NCBI GenBank assembly: GCA_014800735.1
Contig: JAAVFP010000001.1
Coordinates: 1-64,000 of the forward strand
Direction: 5' to 3'
DNA: 64,000 nucleotides
Source of the DNA: Bacteroidales bacterium
GTDB lineage: Bacteria; Bacteroidota; Bacteroidia; Bacteroidales; Muribaculaceae
This document shows positions 52,774-61,179 of this stretch, one piece after another. The notes under the pieces are model-generated. The model saw only the letters and a program-made list of their open reading frames with translations, ran no database searches and had not been told where the DNA came from. The position numbers and the translations under genes are program-made. Position 1 is the stretch's first letter. Each line of letters starts with the position of its first letter.

Positions 52774-53196
52774 ATGGAAAAACAGGAGCTTCTGGACAAG
52801 CGCTATCTGCGCATGGCCACTATCTGGGCCGAAAATTCATACTGCGAGCGCCGCAAGGTGGGCGCAATCATGGTTAAAGGCAAAATGATTATTTCCGACG
52901 GTTACAACGGCACGCCTGCCGGCTTCGAGAACGTGTGCGAGGACGAGTATGGCGCCACCAAGCCCTATGTGCTTCATGCCGAGGCTAATGCTATCACCAA
53001 GGTTGCCCGGAGCAACAACTCGTCGGAGGGCTCGACGCTCTATGTCACCGCCTCGCCCTGCGTGGAGTGTGCCAAGCTTATAATCCAGGCCGGTGTCACC
53101 CGCGTGGTGTTCAACGAGCTCTACCGCCTGACCGACGGTGTAGATCTGCTGCGACGCGCCGGTGTGGAATGTGTGCATATTAATGATATTAACTGA
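52774..53196 (+). CDS. dCMP deaminase (ComEB-like)
   Basis: Converts dCMP to dUMP for thymidylate synthesis. 140 residues; the ATG giving MEKQELLDKRYLRMATIWAEN is chosen over a TTG seven codons earlier. The zinc site is complete: VLHAEANAITK (His, catalytic Glu) near 72 and TASPCVECAKLII (two Cys) near 98. SYCERRKVGAIMVKG and SDGYNGTPAGFENVCE are family motifs. 13 nt after aguB in the same direction. Confidence 0.92.
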   Translation: MEKQELLDKRYLRMATIWAENSYCERRKVGAIMVKGKMIISDGYNGTPAGFENVCEDEYGATKPYVLHAEANAITKVARSNNSSEGSTLYVTASPCVECAKLIIQAGVTRVVFNELYRLTDGVDLLRRAGVECVHINDIN

Positions 53197-53209
53197 AGTC
53201 TGACAATTT

Positions 53210-54841
53210 ATGTCATCAGAAAATAACAGCAGAAAATATCTGCTTTGGCTGCCCTTAGTGGCCGCTCTCTTTCTTGTTGCCGGCATTTGGGTCGGTGTGC
53301 TGCTGTCCAAAAGCGACCCTCGCAGCGCTGCCCGCGAGAAACTCGATATGGTGCTTGACCGCATTGAGCACAACTATGTGGACGCTGTTGATTTCGACAG
53401 CCTCGTTGAGCTGACTATCCCCGAACTTCTCCGTAATCTCGACCCCCACTCGGCCTACATCCCCGCCTCGGTGCGCACTGCGGCCAACCGCGATCTCGAG
53501 GGCTCGTTCTACGGAATCGGCATACAGTTCCAGATGATGAACGACACTGTCTATGTGCTCGACGTGATTAGCGGAGCGGCTGCCGAGGAGGCCGGTCTGC
53601 TTGCCGGCGACCGCATTGTGCAGGTGGATGGCGAGAATATCGCGGGCGTGGGCAAGACCACGGACGATGTCTTCGGCATGCTGCGCGGCGAGCTCGGCAC
53701 GCACGTGGAGGTGGGCGTCCTGCGCCACAGCGCCCCGGGTATCCTCAAGTTTGACCTTGAGCGCGGCGAGGTGCCAGTGAGCCCCATCGACGCTACCTAT
53801 ATGATCAACGACAGCATCGGCTATCTGCGCCTGGGCAAGTTCTCGGAAAATACCTATGGCGAATCGCTCAACGCACTCTCGCAGCTGCGCTACGATGGTG
53901 CCACCTCATTCATTCTCGACCTTCGCGGCAACACTGGCGGATATATGAGTCCCGCCGTAATGCTCGCCAACGAGTTCCTGAGTCCCAACCAACTGATTGT
54001 GCTCACCAAGGGCCGCAACATGGGCGACAACAATGTGCTGTTTGCCGATGGCTCCGGCTCGTTCGGAAGCGAGAAAATGGTGATTCTGGTGGATGAATAC
54101 ACTGCCAGTTCAAGCGAGATTTTCTCCGGAGCGATGCAGGACAACGACCGTGGTCTCATCGTGGGCCGTCGCACATTCGGCAAGGGTCTTGTGCAGTCGC
54201 CCTTCGAATTGCCCGATTCGTCGGAGTTCCGCCTCACCGTTCAGCGCTATTACACCCCCTCGGGCCGCTGCATCCAGAAAACCTACAAGCCCGGCAAGGA
54301 CTTCGAATACGAAACCGAAATCTACAGCCGTTATGACCGCGGCGAGCTGTTCAGCGCCGATAGCATCCGTCTGGATTCCGCCCAGATTTTCTCTACGGCC
54401 CATGGCCGTCAGGTGTACGGCGGTGGCGGCATAATGCCCGACATCTTCGTGCCCTCGGACACCACAGGCATGACCTCCTACTATCTCAAGGTGGCCAATG
54501 CCGGACTGCTGCGTCAGTTCGCCTACGAGTACGCCGACCTCAACCGCGACCGCCTGGTGGAGAGCCGCGATGTGGCCGAAATGCTTGCCAAACTGCCTTC
54601 GGACTATGTGCTGCTGCAATCCTTCGTGAACTACGCGGCCAACAAAGGTGTGCCCGCACGCTGGTACTACATCAACATTTCGGCCAATTTGATTGTTAAT
54701 CAACTGAAGGCTCTTATCGCACGCGACATTGTTGGGCTCGACGGCTATTTCGAGATAATGAACTCCACCGACCCCGTGGTGCTGGAAGCTATCAAACAGC
54801 TCGAAAGCGGCGGTGCCAACTTTCCGCTCAGCGATGAATAG
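53210..54841 (+). CDS. S41 family carboxy-terminal processing protease
   Basis: 543 residues. An N-terminal membrane anchor at about 10-30 (LLWLPLVAALFLVAGIWVGV) places the protease domain in the periplasm. PDZ domain at about 85-180 (GSFYGIGIQFQMMNDTVYVLDV, AGDRIVQVDGENIAGV). The S41 core has ILDLRGNTGGYMSPAVMLANEF near 240, the catalytic Ser near 300 in DEYTASSSEIFSGAM and Lys near 325 in FGKGLVQSPF, the usual 25-residue spacing. LTVQRYYTPSGRCIQK follows. About 100 residues of C-terminal extension. Follows dCMP deaminase by 13 nt. Confidence 0.94.
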   Translation: MSSENNSRKYLLWLPLVAALFLVAGIWVGVLLSKSDPRSAAREKLDMVLDRIEHNYVDAVDFDSLVELTIPELLRNLDPHSAYIPASVRTAANRDLEGSFYGIGIQFQMMNDTVYVLDVISGAAAEEAGLLAGDRIVQVDGENIAGVGKTTDDVFGMLRGELGTHVEVGVLRHSAPGILKFDLERGEVPVSPIDATYMINDSIGYLRLGKFSENTYGESLNALSQLRYDGATSFILDLRGNTGGYMSPAVMLANEFLSPNQLIVLTKGRNMGDNNVLFADGSGSFGSEKMVILVDEYTASSSEIFSGAMQDNDRGLIVGRRTFGKGLVQSPFELPDSSEFRLTVQRYYTPSGRCIQKTYKPGKDFEYETEIYSRYDRGELFSADSIRLDSAQIFSTAHGRQVYGGGGIMPDIFVPSDTTGMTSYYLKVANAGLLRQFAYEYADLNRDRLVESRDVAEMLAKLPSDYVLLQSFVNYAANKGVPARWYYINISANLIVNQLKALIARDIVGLDGYFEIMNSTDPVVLEAIKQLESGGANFPLSDE

Positions 54842-54871
54842 GCCATTGATTGACAATAAAAAGCTACCATT

Positions 54872-55423
54872 ATGAAGAAAGATAGAATCCGCACTCAGGT
54901 GCGGGCGCAGAAGGCTCTGCTGGATGCTGCCGAACGTGTGGCGGCATCCCGGCGCGTGTTCGAGCGTCTGCGCCAACTGGCAGCCTACACTATGGCTGAG
55001 CATGTGCTGCTTTACCACTCGCTGCCCGATGAGCTTTCTACGCTCGAATTTCTTGATGCAGGGCATGAGAGCAAAACTTACTATCTGCCGCGAGTGAATG
55101 GTGTAGACCTCGAAATTTTACCCTACGAGCGCACCCGCACTCACCTGGGCTCGTTCCGCATCGAAGAGCCCGATGGCGATGATACCATCGACGTTCGCGA
55201 CATCGACCTGATTGTGGTGCCGGCTGTGGCCTACGACCGCGCCGGCAACCGTGTGGGTCGCGGCAAGGGCTACTACGACCGCCTGTTGAGCCGTTCGCGC
55301 GCAGTCACCGTGGGTGTGTGCTACGACTTCCAGCTGGTTGACGAAATCGACACCGACGAGCACGACATCCCTGTGGATTTCATCATTGCCGACGGTCATC
55401 CTCTGATTCGCCGCAAGAAGTAA
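54872..55423 (+). CDS. 5-formyltetrahydrofolate cyclo-ligase
   Basis: Returns 5-formyl-THF to 5,10-methenyl-THF with ATP. 183 residues. Short N-terminal helix (RIRTQVRAQKALLDAAER), YHSLPDELSTLEFLD near 47, IDLIVVPAVAYDRAGNRVGRGKGYYDRLL near 110-140 (the conserved ATP/folate-binding GRGKGYYDR), and FIIADGHPLIRR at the end. YgfA/MTHFS family. Last gene of the rightward run starting at 50576; a shared terminator follows. Confidence 0.93.
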   Translation: MKKDRIRTQVRAQKALLDAAERVAASRRVFERLRQLAAYTMAEHVLLYHSLPDELSTLEFLDAGHESKTYYLPRVNGVDLEILPYERTRTHLGSFRIEEPDGDDTIDVRDIDLIVVPAVAYDRAGNRVGRGKGYYDRLLSRSRAVTVGVCYDFQLVDEIDTDEHDIPVDFIIADGHPLIRRKK

Positions 55424-55442
55424 ACCTCATTTTCAAAACGCC

Positions 55443-55485
55443 GAAGGCCGCAGACGTGAGCACAATCTCATAATCTGCGGCCTTC
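55443..55485. terminator. bidirectional terminator between convergent genes
   Basis: Perfect 12-bp stem GAAGGCCGCAGA/TCTGCGGCCTTC. T-rich tails exist on both sides (AGTGTTTTG rightward, GGCGTTTTG leftward), serving the cyclo-ligase gene and the leftward small gene. Confidence 0.85.
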
Positions 55486-55500
55486 AGTGTTTTGCCTGGT

Positions 55501-55710
55501 TTAACCATTTATTGCATTATTTATGCGGGCAGCCCATTTTGCCTTCACCACTTCTGCCTCACGTCGCATTTGGGCGAAGTAGGCTTCGGTGGCTCGCTCC
55601 TGGCGCTCCTTGGCATCGCGGGCTACCTCCTTCATAATCTGGGCCAGCATTTCGTCGCTCGGCTCCAGGCCGGATGTGAAGCGGTATGAATTCATTTCCT
55701 GCTCTGACAT
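55501..55710 (-). CDS. small conserved-looking helical protein
   Basis: 69 residues from the ATG giving MSEQEMNSYRFTSGLEPSDEM (another ATG lies five codons on; a GTG two codons earlier is less likely). MLAQIMKEVARDAKERQERATEAYFAQMRRE continues as one long charged amphipathic helix ending ARINNAING. Similar short proteins with a YRF-SG-EP-DEML motif occur in Bacteroidales; function unknown. A TATATTTG -7 element (55738-55731, minus) lies 21 bp upstream of the start. Confidence 0.68.
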   Translation of the reverse strand: MSEQEMNSYRFTSGLEPSDEMLAQIMKEVARDAKERQERATEAYFAQMRREAEVVKAKWAARINNAING

Positions 55711-55771
55711 ACTCACGTGATATTATTTCACAAATATACAACAAATAATTCATATTCCGGGTTTCCGAAGC

Positions 55772-55805
55772 AACATTTCGGAGGGTGTGAACAAGGCGGT
55801 GCGCT
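55772..55805. repeat. left direct repeat flanking hipBA
   Basis: 34 bp starting AACATTTCGGAGGGTGTGAA. It matches 57576-57609 at 31 of 34 positions, same orientation. The two copies bracket hipB-hipA with about 1.8 kb between them. Confidence 0.75.
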
Positions 55806-55857
55806 ATAAGCTTTTTCAGGTGGGATTATATGTAAAACCGTTAAGCTAATATATCAT

Positions 55858-55882
55858 ATAATAAATATTTTTATTATCTTTG
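55858..55882 (+). promoter_or_regulatory. hipB promoter with overlapping AT-rich palindrome
   Basis: TATCTTTG (55875-55882) is the -7 element. A perfect 8-bp inverted repeat ATAATAAA-TATT-TTTATTAT (55858-55877) overlaps its left end, as expected for an autoregulated toxin-antitoxin operator. Confidence 0.55.
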
Positions 55883-55905
55883 CGCTATTAAAAGATGTAT
55901 TGAGA

Positions 55906-56226
55906 ATGGCAAAGAATACAATGGGGACAAAATTACCCCGAAAGTTGGAGCAAAAAATGGCGATAATGGGTGAGCAGATTAAGCTTGCCCGGTTGCGTCG
56001 CAACCTTTCGATAGCTCAGGTTGCCGAACGTGCCACCTGCTCGCCTCTCACGATAAACCGCATAGAAAAAGGTTCTCCGACCGTTTCAATCGGTATCTAT
56101 GCCCGTGTTCTCTATGCCTTGCAACTTGACGATGATCTACTTTTGATTGCAAAAGAAGATACCCTCGGTCGTACATTACAGGATTTAAGCCTCAAACATC
56201 GTCAACGTGCGTCAAAGAAAGACTGA
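55906..56226 (+). CDS. HipB-like antitoxin, XRE-family HTH
   Basis: 106 residues from ATG giving MAKNTMGTKLPRKLEQKM. One Cro/C1-type helix-turn-helix at about 25-82: MGEQIKLARLRRNLSIAQVAERATCSPLTINRIEKGSPTVSIG-type sequence with the recognition helix LTINRIEKG. Basic C-terminal tail (RQRASKKD). As the antitoxin it should bind HipA and repress the operon through the palindrome over the promoter. Three bases separate its stop from hipA. Confidence 0.87.
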   Translation: MAKNTMGTKLPRKLEQKMAIMGEQIKLARLRRNLSIAQVAERATCSPLTINRIEKGSPTVSIGIYARVLYALQLDDDLLLIAKEDTLGRTLQDLSLKHRQRASKKD

Positions 56227-56229
56227 GCT

Positions 56230-57531
56230 ATGAAGACACTTTTCGTTTATGCCGATTTTGATTGGCTTGACACGCCACAGTTGATTGGAGAATTGTCGTG
56301 CGACTCGGTGCGCGGCAGCGAAATATACGGATTTTCGTATAATAAGGAATGGCTTGCAAAATATGGCGATGTTTTCCTCAGTGAGGATTTGCAGAGCTAT
56401 CCGGGAATTCAGTACTCACGCCCTGAAAATGATATATTTTCCTGTTTTTCCGATGCCCTTCCTGACCGTTGGGGCCGGACCCTACTTAACCGCCGTGAGC
56501 AGATTGCAGCATCGGATGAGAAGCGTACGGTGCGTCGTCTTACATCCTATGACTATCTCATGGGTATTGATGATGCGTCGCGCATGGGCGGATTTCGATT
56601 TGCCGAAACTCCGGGTGGCAAGTTCATAAATTGTGAGGCAAGTTTGCGAGTGCCACCATTGGCAAGTGTCAGAGCACTGATGCGCGCAGCGCATGAGATT
56701 GAAGCCAGTGAGGAAAAGCATCTACTGCCTTCCAAGAAGTGGCTTGCGCAGTTGTTGCATCCCGGCACATCGCTGGGTGGTGCAAGGCCAAAGGCCTCGG
56801 TAATAGATGAAGACGGCAGACTGTCCGTTGCCAAATTTCCATCTCGCAAAGATGATTATGACGTTGGACAATGGGAGCATTTCTGTCATCTTGTGGGACG
56901 TAAAGCCGGATTAAATGTTGCAGAAACCCGCACTATTTCGGGAGAAAAATTTCATATATTGCTTTCTAAGCGCTTTGACCGCAATGAGAATGGCAAGAGA
57001 ATACACTTCGCTTCTGCGTTGACTCTTCTTGGGCTAAGCGATGGCGACAACGCATCAACCGGTTGTGGTTATACCGATATTGTTGATTTCATCATCCGGC
57101 ATGGAAGCAATGTTGACCGTAACTTAGAGGAACTATATCGACGGGTTGCCTTCTATATCATTATCGGCAACTCCGACGACCACTTCCGCAATCATGGTTT
57201 CCTGCTGACGCGCAAAGGATGGGAACTTGCCCCCGCCTACGATATCAACCCGACCCTTTCCGATAATCAAAGTCTGCTGATCGACCGCTCGACAAGTGAG
57301 TCAGACCTGAACATTCTTCTGAAATCGGCAGGAGAGTATATGCTATCGGTCGAAAAAGCTAAAACCATCATTGATGAAGTTAAATCAGCGATGAAATCAT
57401 GGCAAAGTGATGCACGGAGGCTCGGACTGCCGCAACGTGATATTGATATGTGCACCAAGGTTCGAGAAATGGATTTAAGCTCCTTTTCTGCAGCCATCCC
57501 GGATAATGGAGTGATTTGCCCGCAGAACTAA
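56230..57531 (+). CDS. HipA-family toxin kinase
   Basis: Serine/threonine kinase toxin; the E. coli member phosphorylates GltX and stops translation. 433 residues, full length. N-subdomain (about 1-105) with CFSDALPDRWGRTLL. HipA kinase core: glycine loop GTSLGGARPKASV near 178, ATP lysine in SVAKFPSRKDD near 198, catalytic NSDDHFRNHGFLL (D-x-H-x-x-N) near 317, and the metal Asp in LAPAYDINPTLSD near 338. All key residues seem present, so it should be active. Lower GC than its neighbours. Pairs with the upstream HipB-like gene. Confidence 0.9.
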   Translation: MKTLFVYADFDWLDTPQLIGELSCDSVRGSEIYGFSYNKEWLAKYGDVFLSEDLQSYPGIQYSRPENDIFSCFSDALPDRWGRTLLNRREQIAASDEKRTVRRLTSYDYLMGIDDASRMGGFRFAETPGGKFINCEASLRVPPLASVRALMRAAHEIEASEEKHLLPSKKWLAQLLHPGTSLGGARPKASVIDEDGRLSVAKFPSRKDDYDVGQWEHFCHLVGRKAGLNVAETRTISGEKFHILLSKRFDRNENGKRIHFASALTLLGLSDGDNASTGCGYTDIVDFIIRHGSNVDRNLEELYRRVAFYIIIGNSDDHFRNHGFLLTRKGWELAPAYDINPTLSDNQSLLIDRSTSESDLNILLKSAGEYMLSVEKAKTIIDEVKSAMKSWQSDARRLGLPQRDIDMCTKVREMDLSSFSAAIPDNGVICPQN

Positions 57532-57575
57532 GGAGTGCCAGAGGCGACCCACGGAAGGCGCCCGACTGTCGGGAT

Positions 57576-57609
57576 AACATTTCGGCGGGTGTGAACAATG
57601 CGGTGTGCT
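57576..57609. repeat. right direct repeat flanking hipBA
   Basis: Copy of 55772-55805 with three substitutions. It lies in the promoter region of the adenylation-enzyme gene, whose ATG is 23-32 nt further on. Confidence 0.75.
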
Positions 57610-57640
57610 GAGGCTTTATATTGTATGTAATATGTACGAT

Positions 57641-59083
57641 ATGAGCAAAAGAACAATATACTCGCGGTTCAGGGATATGGTTGAGAAATATCCTGAGAAT
57701 GTTGCGATAGCAGAGGACGGGCGCACGGTGACTTACGCCCGGCTTGACGAGATGGTGGATGCCATCCTGGCTAAATTTTATGACAGTAAGCCGACATTCG
57801 TCGGTATTGTGATGCATCATGGTGTGGAACAGATTGCCGCAATGCTTGCAGTGCTAAAAAGCGGAGGGGCCTATGTGCCTGCGGAGCCTTTTCTGCCCAA
57901 GGATCGTATTGACTATATGATGAAGACTGCCGGTGTGAAACTTGTGATTACGGATGAATACTGCGAGGACTTGACCACCCCGGCCGGTCGTTTCGAGGAC
58001 CGCTCGACACCTGACGGTATTGCCTACATTCTCTACACTTCAGGCACCACAGGCAAACCGAAGGGTGTGATTCAGGAAAACCACTCGGTGGTGAATTATT
58101 GCGAAGCTTTCGAGGCCGAGATGCACACCGGGCCGGGCGACGTGATGTTGCAGTACTCGGTGTGCTCATTCGATATTTTCGTTGAGGAAGTTTTCACAAC
58201 CCTGCTCAACGGTGCCACACTGGCAATCCCCACGGCTGAGGTACACAATGGCCCGCTGGAGGAGCTGATGGAGTTTTGCAAGCGCCATGATGTGACCATT
58301 GTGGACGGTTTCCCCTATCTGATAGCCGACATCAACAAGCGCCCGGAGCTGCTTCCGAAAACCGTGAAGCTGATTATCAGCGGCGGCGATGTGATTCGCG
58401 CCAGCTACATCACCAATCTGCGTGACCGCGGTATCCGCATCTACAACACCTACGGCCCCTCGGAAACTTGCGTGTGCTCCAACTACTTCCGCGTTGACAA
58501 CGCCACGCCGCTCCAGGATGGCACATTCTCCATCGGCAAGGCTATCAAGGGTGTCGAGGTCAAGATTCTTGATAAGGACTTCCGCGAGGTACCCCGGGGG
58601 CAGGTGGGCGAAATTTGCATCTTCGGCGAGGGCGTGAACCGTGGCTACCTGGGCAATCCGCCCGAGCAGGCTAATTTTGTGACGCTCGCTGACGGAACCC
58701 GTATGTACCGCAGCGGCGACATGGGCTATGTGCTTCCCGACGGCAACCTTGCGTTCCTGCACCGGCGCGACGAGCAGGTGATGATTCTTGGCAAGCGTGT
58801 GGAGCCCGAGGAGGTTGAGAATGTGCTCAACGCGCACCCGGATGTGGAGCGCGGCATAGTGCGTGCGTTTCTCGACGAGGGCGGCCTGCACTATCTGGTA
58901 GCCTATGTGGTGCCACGCAAAGGCTTCTCGCTCCACGCTGTCCGCGAGTATCTGAAATCCAAGCTGACCGACTTCATGGTACCGGAATTTTTCGTGGCCG
59001 TGAGCGAACTGCCGCTCACTCACCGCGGAAAAATTGACATGACCGCGCTGCCGAAAGTGCTCAAGGAAGGAAGTTATAAATGA
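57641..59083 (+). CDS. stand-alone amino-acid-adenylation (AMP-binding) enzyme
   Basis: 480 residues from ATG giving MSKRTIYSRFRDMVEKYPEN; another ATG lies three codons upstream (57632). ANL superfamily, closest in style to NRPS A domains and DltA. Core motifs: YILYTSGTTGKPKGVI near 138, the substrate-pocket Asp in SVCSFDIFVEEVF near 182, YNTYGPSETC near 280, MYRSGDMGYVLPDG near 365, HRRDEQVMILGKRVEPEEVE near 385, and the C-terminal catalytic Lys in THRGKIDMTAL near 470. No condensation, carrier or reductase domain is attached or adjacent. The gene overlaps a GNAT gene by four bases. Confidence 0.87.
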   Translation: MSKRTIYSRFRDMVEKYPENVAIAEDGRTVTYARLDEMVDAILAKFYDSKPTFVGIVMHHGVEQIAAMLAVLKSGGAYVPAEPFLPKDRIDYMMKTAGVKLVITDEYCEDLTTPAGRFEDRSTPDGIAYILYTSGTTGKPKGVIQENHSVVNYCEAFEAEMHTGPGDVMLQYSVCSFDIFVEEVFTTLLNGATLAIPTAEVHNGPLEELMEFCKRHDVTIVDGFPYLIADINKRPELLPKTVKLIISGGDVIRASYITNLRDRGIRIYNTYGPSETCVCSNYFRVDNATPLQDGTFSIGKAIKGVEVKILDKDFREVPRGQVGEICIFGEGVNRGYLGNPPEQANFVTLADGTRMYRSGDMGYVLPDGNLAFLHRRDEQVMILGKRVEPEEVENVLNAHPDVERGIVRAFLDEGGLHYLVAYVVPRKGFSLHAVREYLKSKLTDFMVPEFFVAVSELPLTHRGKIDMTALPKVLKEGSYK

Positions 59084-59535
59084 TAGGGCTGAAAGGAATA
59101 CGCGACATACCTGAGCTGCTGCGCTGGCGCGCGGAGGTGATAACGGAAGTATTCGGGCAGGAGCCCGACGCAGAGCTGCTTGAGGCGAATCGCCGTTACT
59201 ACGAGCTTCATATTGCCGATGGAAGCCACGCCGCTTTCGTGGCCGAACGCCGCGGGGTGGAAGTGGGATGCGGGGCAGTGTGCTTCACTGATGAACTTCC
59301 CTCGCCCGACAATCCGACGGGCCGCTGCGCCTATCTGATGAATATCTACGTGCGCTGGCCGTTCAGAAACCATGGGGTGGCTCACAAGATTGTGTCGCGG
59401 CTGCTTGAAGAAGCCCGTGCGCGTGGCTGCGGAAAGATTTATCTTGAAACTACCCCTGCGGCACGACCGGTGTACACGTCGCTCGGTTTCCACGATCTGC
59501 CGGACATGATGAAATACGCTTCACTCAAAGCTTAG
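59080..59535 (+). CDS. GNAT-family N-acetyltransferase
   Basis: 151 residues. The acetyl-CoA loop reads VRWPFRNHGVAHKIVSRLLEEA near 100 (the R/Q-x-x-G-x-G/A type motif, in a divergent R-N-H-G-V-A form), preceded by the strand AYLMNIYV and followed by CGKIYLETTPAARPVYTSLGF. FVAERRGVEVGCGAVCF forms the central sheet. Substrate unknown. It overlaps the adenylation gene by ATGA, so the pair is translated together and probably works on a common amino-acid-derived compound (inference). Its 3' end overlaps the convergent small gene by 15 bp. Confidence 0.88.
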   Translation: MIGLKGIRDIPELLRWRAEVITEVFGQEPDAELLEANRRYYELHIADGSHAAFVAERRGVEVGCGAVCFTDELPSPDNPTGRCAYLMNIYVRWPFRNHGVAHKIVSRLLEEARARGCGKIYLETTPAARPVYTSLGFHDLPDMMKYASLKA

Positions 59536-59724
59536 CTCCGGGCCGTCAGTGCCATCGGTGACGCGGATGGTGCCGGAGTGAAACGAGGTTGAATGAACCT
59601 CGCGGACGAAGGGCTCGATGCTCACGCGCCGGGTGCCGTCGGGCCGCTCGATAAGTTCGAGCACAGCCATGCCGTGGTCCTTGCCACGGTATATGATGTG
59701 GTGTGCCAGGTAGCGGGTGCTCAT
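59521..59724 (-). CDS. small hypothetical protein
   Basis: 67 residues: MSTRYLAHHIIYRGKDHGMAV then VLELIERPDGTRRVSIEPFVREVHSTSFHSG-type beta strands and a Gly/Asp-rich end. It overlaps the DUF4296 gene by four bases, which supports its being translated. Similar short beta proteins occur in Bacteroidetes beside lspA loci, in my recollection. Function unknown. Confidence 0.65.
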   Translation of the reverse strand: MSTRYLAHHIIYRGKDHGMAVLELIERPDGTRRVSIEPFVREVHSTSFHSGTIRVTDGTDGPELSFE

Positions 59725-60542
59725 TCTTCGGCGGGTTTCACGGAGTCGGCTTCAAGATAGTTCAGGATGCGCTTCTGGGTGTAGTGCCTGGGATAGTCCA
59801 CTGGATTGACGCGCTTGCGCACCATCTCCACACTGTCCAGCACTGATTCGAAGCCGGGGCGGTTGGATGCTGCAAGGAAGCCGTAGATGCGTTTGGCGGT
59901 GAGGGTGGAGTCGGTGATGAACATCAGCTCGTGCCATCCGTCGCCGTTCACGTTCGAAATCTGATACTCGATGGTGCCGTTGGTGTACTCGGCCACGATG
60001 CCCCATCGGTTGAGCTCGCCCGAATTGAAGAACTTGGCACGCCAGGTGTAGATGTCACCCGGCTCCCAGTTCTGGTCGGCCTCGTAGCTGAACGCGAAGT
60101 TGCGCGAGGGGATGCGGTCGTTGATGCGCAGCAATCGGGCGCCTGACCACACATCCACCGAGTCGCCTGCAATGGAGAGGGCCGCGGCAGCAACGCGGTT
60201 GCCGCTTTCAACCAACCGGTGCTCAAGAATTTCGATGGTGCGGTCGTAGACGTCCATGTAGAACGTGATGTTACGGCCATACCAGGCCAGCGATGAATCA
60301 ACCTGCTCGGGTGTCACTCCGTGGCGCATGAACACACTTTGGCGCAGGGCCTGGCGCGACGAATCGGTGCGGTACAGGCGGTGATTCATGTCGATAACAC
60401 CCTCGGCGGTGTGCACATCGGCCATGAGCTGAGCCATCTGCTCGGGCTGGATAACCGAGCCGGGCACCTTGCGGCATGCCGTGAAGGCTGCCGCAGCCAG
60501 CAGGGCCGCAACGAGGATTTTATTTTGCCTGTACCTTTTCAT
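59721..60542 (-). CDS. DUF4296 lipoprotein
   Basis: 273 residues. Lipoprotein signal peptide with AAAAFTAC; the Cys near residue 23 is followed by Arg-Lys, so no surface-export signal is seen. DUF4296 at about 27-115: VIQPEQMAQLMADVHTAEGVI, RQSVFMRHGVTPEQVDSSLAWYGRN, followed by a beta domain (YSQ-like segments RNFAFSYEADQNWEPGDIYTW, YTNGTIEYQISNVNGDGWHELMF). Bacteroidetes-specific, function unknown. Its 5' end overlaps lspA by 23 bp; the lipoprotein processing enzyme is thus directly upstream. Confidence 0.86.
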   Translation of the reverse strand: MKRYRQNKILVAALLAAAAFTACRKVPGSVIQPEQMAQLMADVHTAEGVIDMNHRLYRTDSSRQALRQSVFMRHGVTPEQVDSSLAWYGRNITFYMDVYDRTIEILEHRLVESGNRVAAAALSIAGDSVDVWSGARLLRINDRIPSRNFAFSYEADQNWEPGDIYTWRAKFFNSGELNRWGIVAEYTNGTIEYQISNVNGDGWHELMFITDSTLTAKRIYGFLAASNRPGFESVLDSVEMVRKRVNPVDYPRHYTQKRILNYLEADSVKPAEE

Positions 60543-61179
60543 CCTTATCGCCTACTTCGCCTAAATATTTGGTGTAGAACAGTATAATAAGGCACATACC
60601 GACGGTGATGGCGGCGTCGGCAATATTGAACACGGGGTCGAAAAACGAAAAATATTGGCCGCCGACAAAGGGAATCCACTCGGGCCAATAGAAGGCGAAC
60701 AGGGGGAAGTAGAGCATATCCACCACATAGCCGTGCATCAGGCCTCCATAGCCGTGGCCCCAGGGCACGAACTGCGCTATGGCCGGGGGATATGGGTCAT
60801 TGAAGATTTCGCCGTAGAACACACAGTCAATGATATTTCCGAAGGCTCCGGCAGTGACCATAGCCACAGCCACAATGAAGCCGGCTGGCACCTTGGCTGC
60901 CTTGACAAGCCGACAGATATACCACACCAACAGCCCCACGAGGCCGATGCGGAAGAGTGTGAGGAACAGCTTGCTGCCCAGCTCGATGCCGAAGGCCATG
61001 CCGTTGTTCTGGATGAAGCGCAGGTGGAAGAAAGGCAGAATTTGAATGTCCTCGCCCAGATAGAACGAGGTTTTCACCCAGATTTTCACGAGCTGGTCAA
61101 TGATAATCAGGGCAAAAATGATGACGGCAGCCAGAATACCCAGATTGCGGCTGCGTGAAGCTTGGATAGAAGTGTTCAA
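60520..61179 (-). CDS. lspA: lipoprotein signal peptidase (signal peptidase II)
   Basis: Cleaves prolipoprotein signal peptides in the inner membrane. 219 residues, longer than the ~160 of E. coli because of an insert around 130-165 (FNDPYPPAIAQFVPWGHGYGGLMHGYVVDML). Four membrane helices. The two catalytic aspartates are in GAFGNIIDCVFYGEIFND near 119 and FNIADAAITVGM near 188. Overlaps the DksA-like gene by four and the DUF4296 gene by 23 bases. Confidence 0.94.
   Translation of the reverse strand: MNTSIQASRSRNLGILAAVIIFALIIIDQLVKIWVKTSFYLGEDIQILPFFHLRFIQNNGMAFGIELGSKLFLTLFRIGLVGLLVWYICRLVKAAKVPAGFIVAVAMVTAGAFGNIIDCVFYGEIFNDPYPPAIAQFVPWGHGYGGLMHGYVVDMLYFPLFAFYWPEWIPFVGGQYFSFFDPVFNIADAAITVGMCLIILFYTKYLGEVGDKDEKVQAK

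Larger units (their letters stand above)
55711..55905. other. intergenic region left of hipB
   Basis: 195 nt. Holds the -7 element of the leftward small gene (55731-55738), the left direct repeat (55772-55805), an AT-rich stretch (55840-55880) and the hipB promoter/operator. No gene. Confidence 0.7.
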
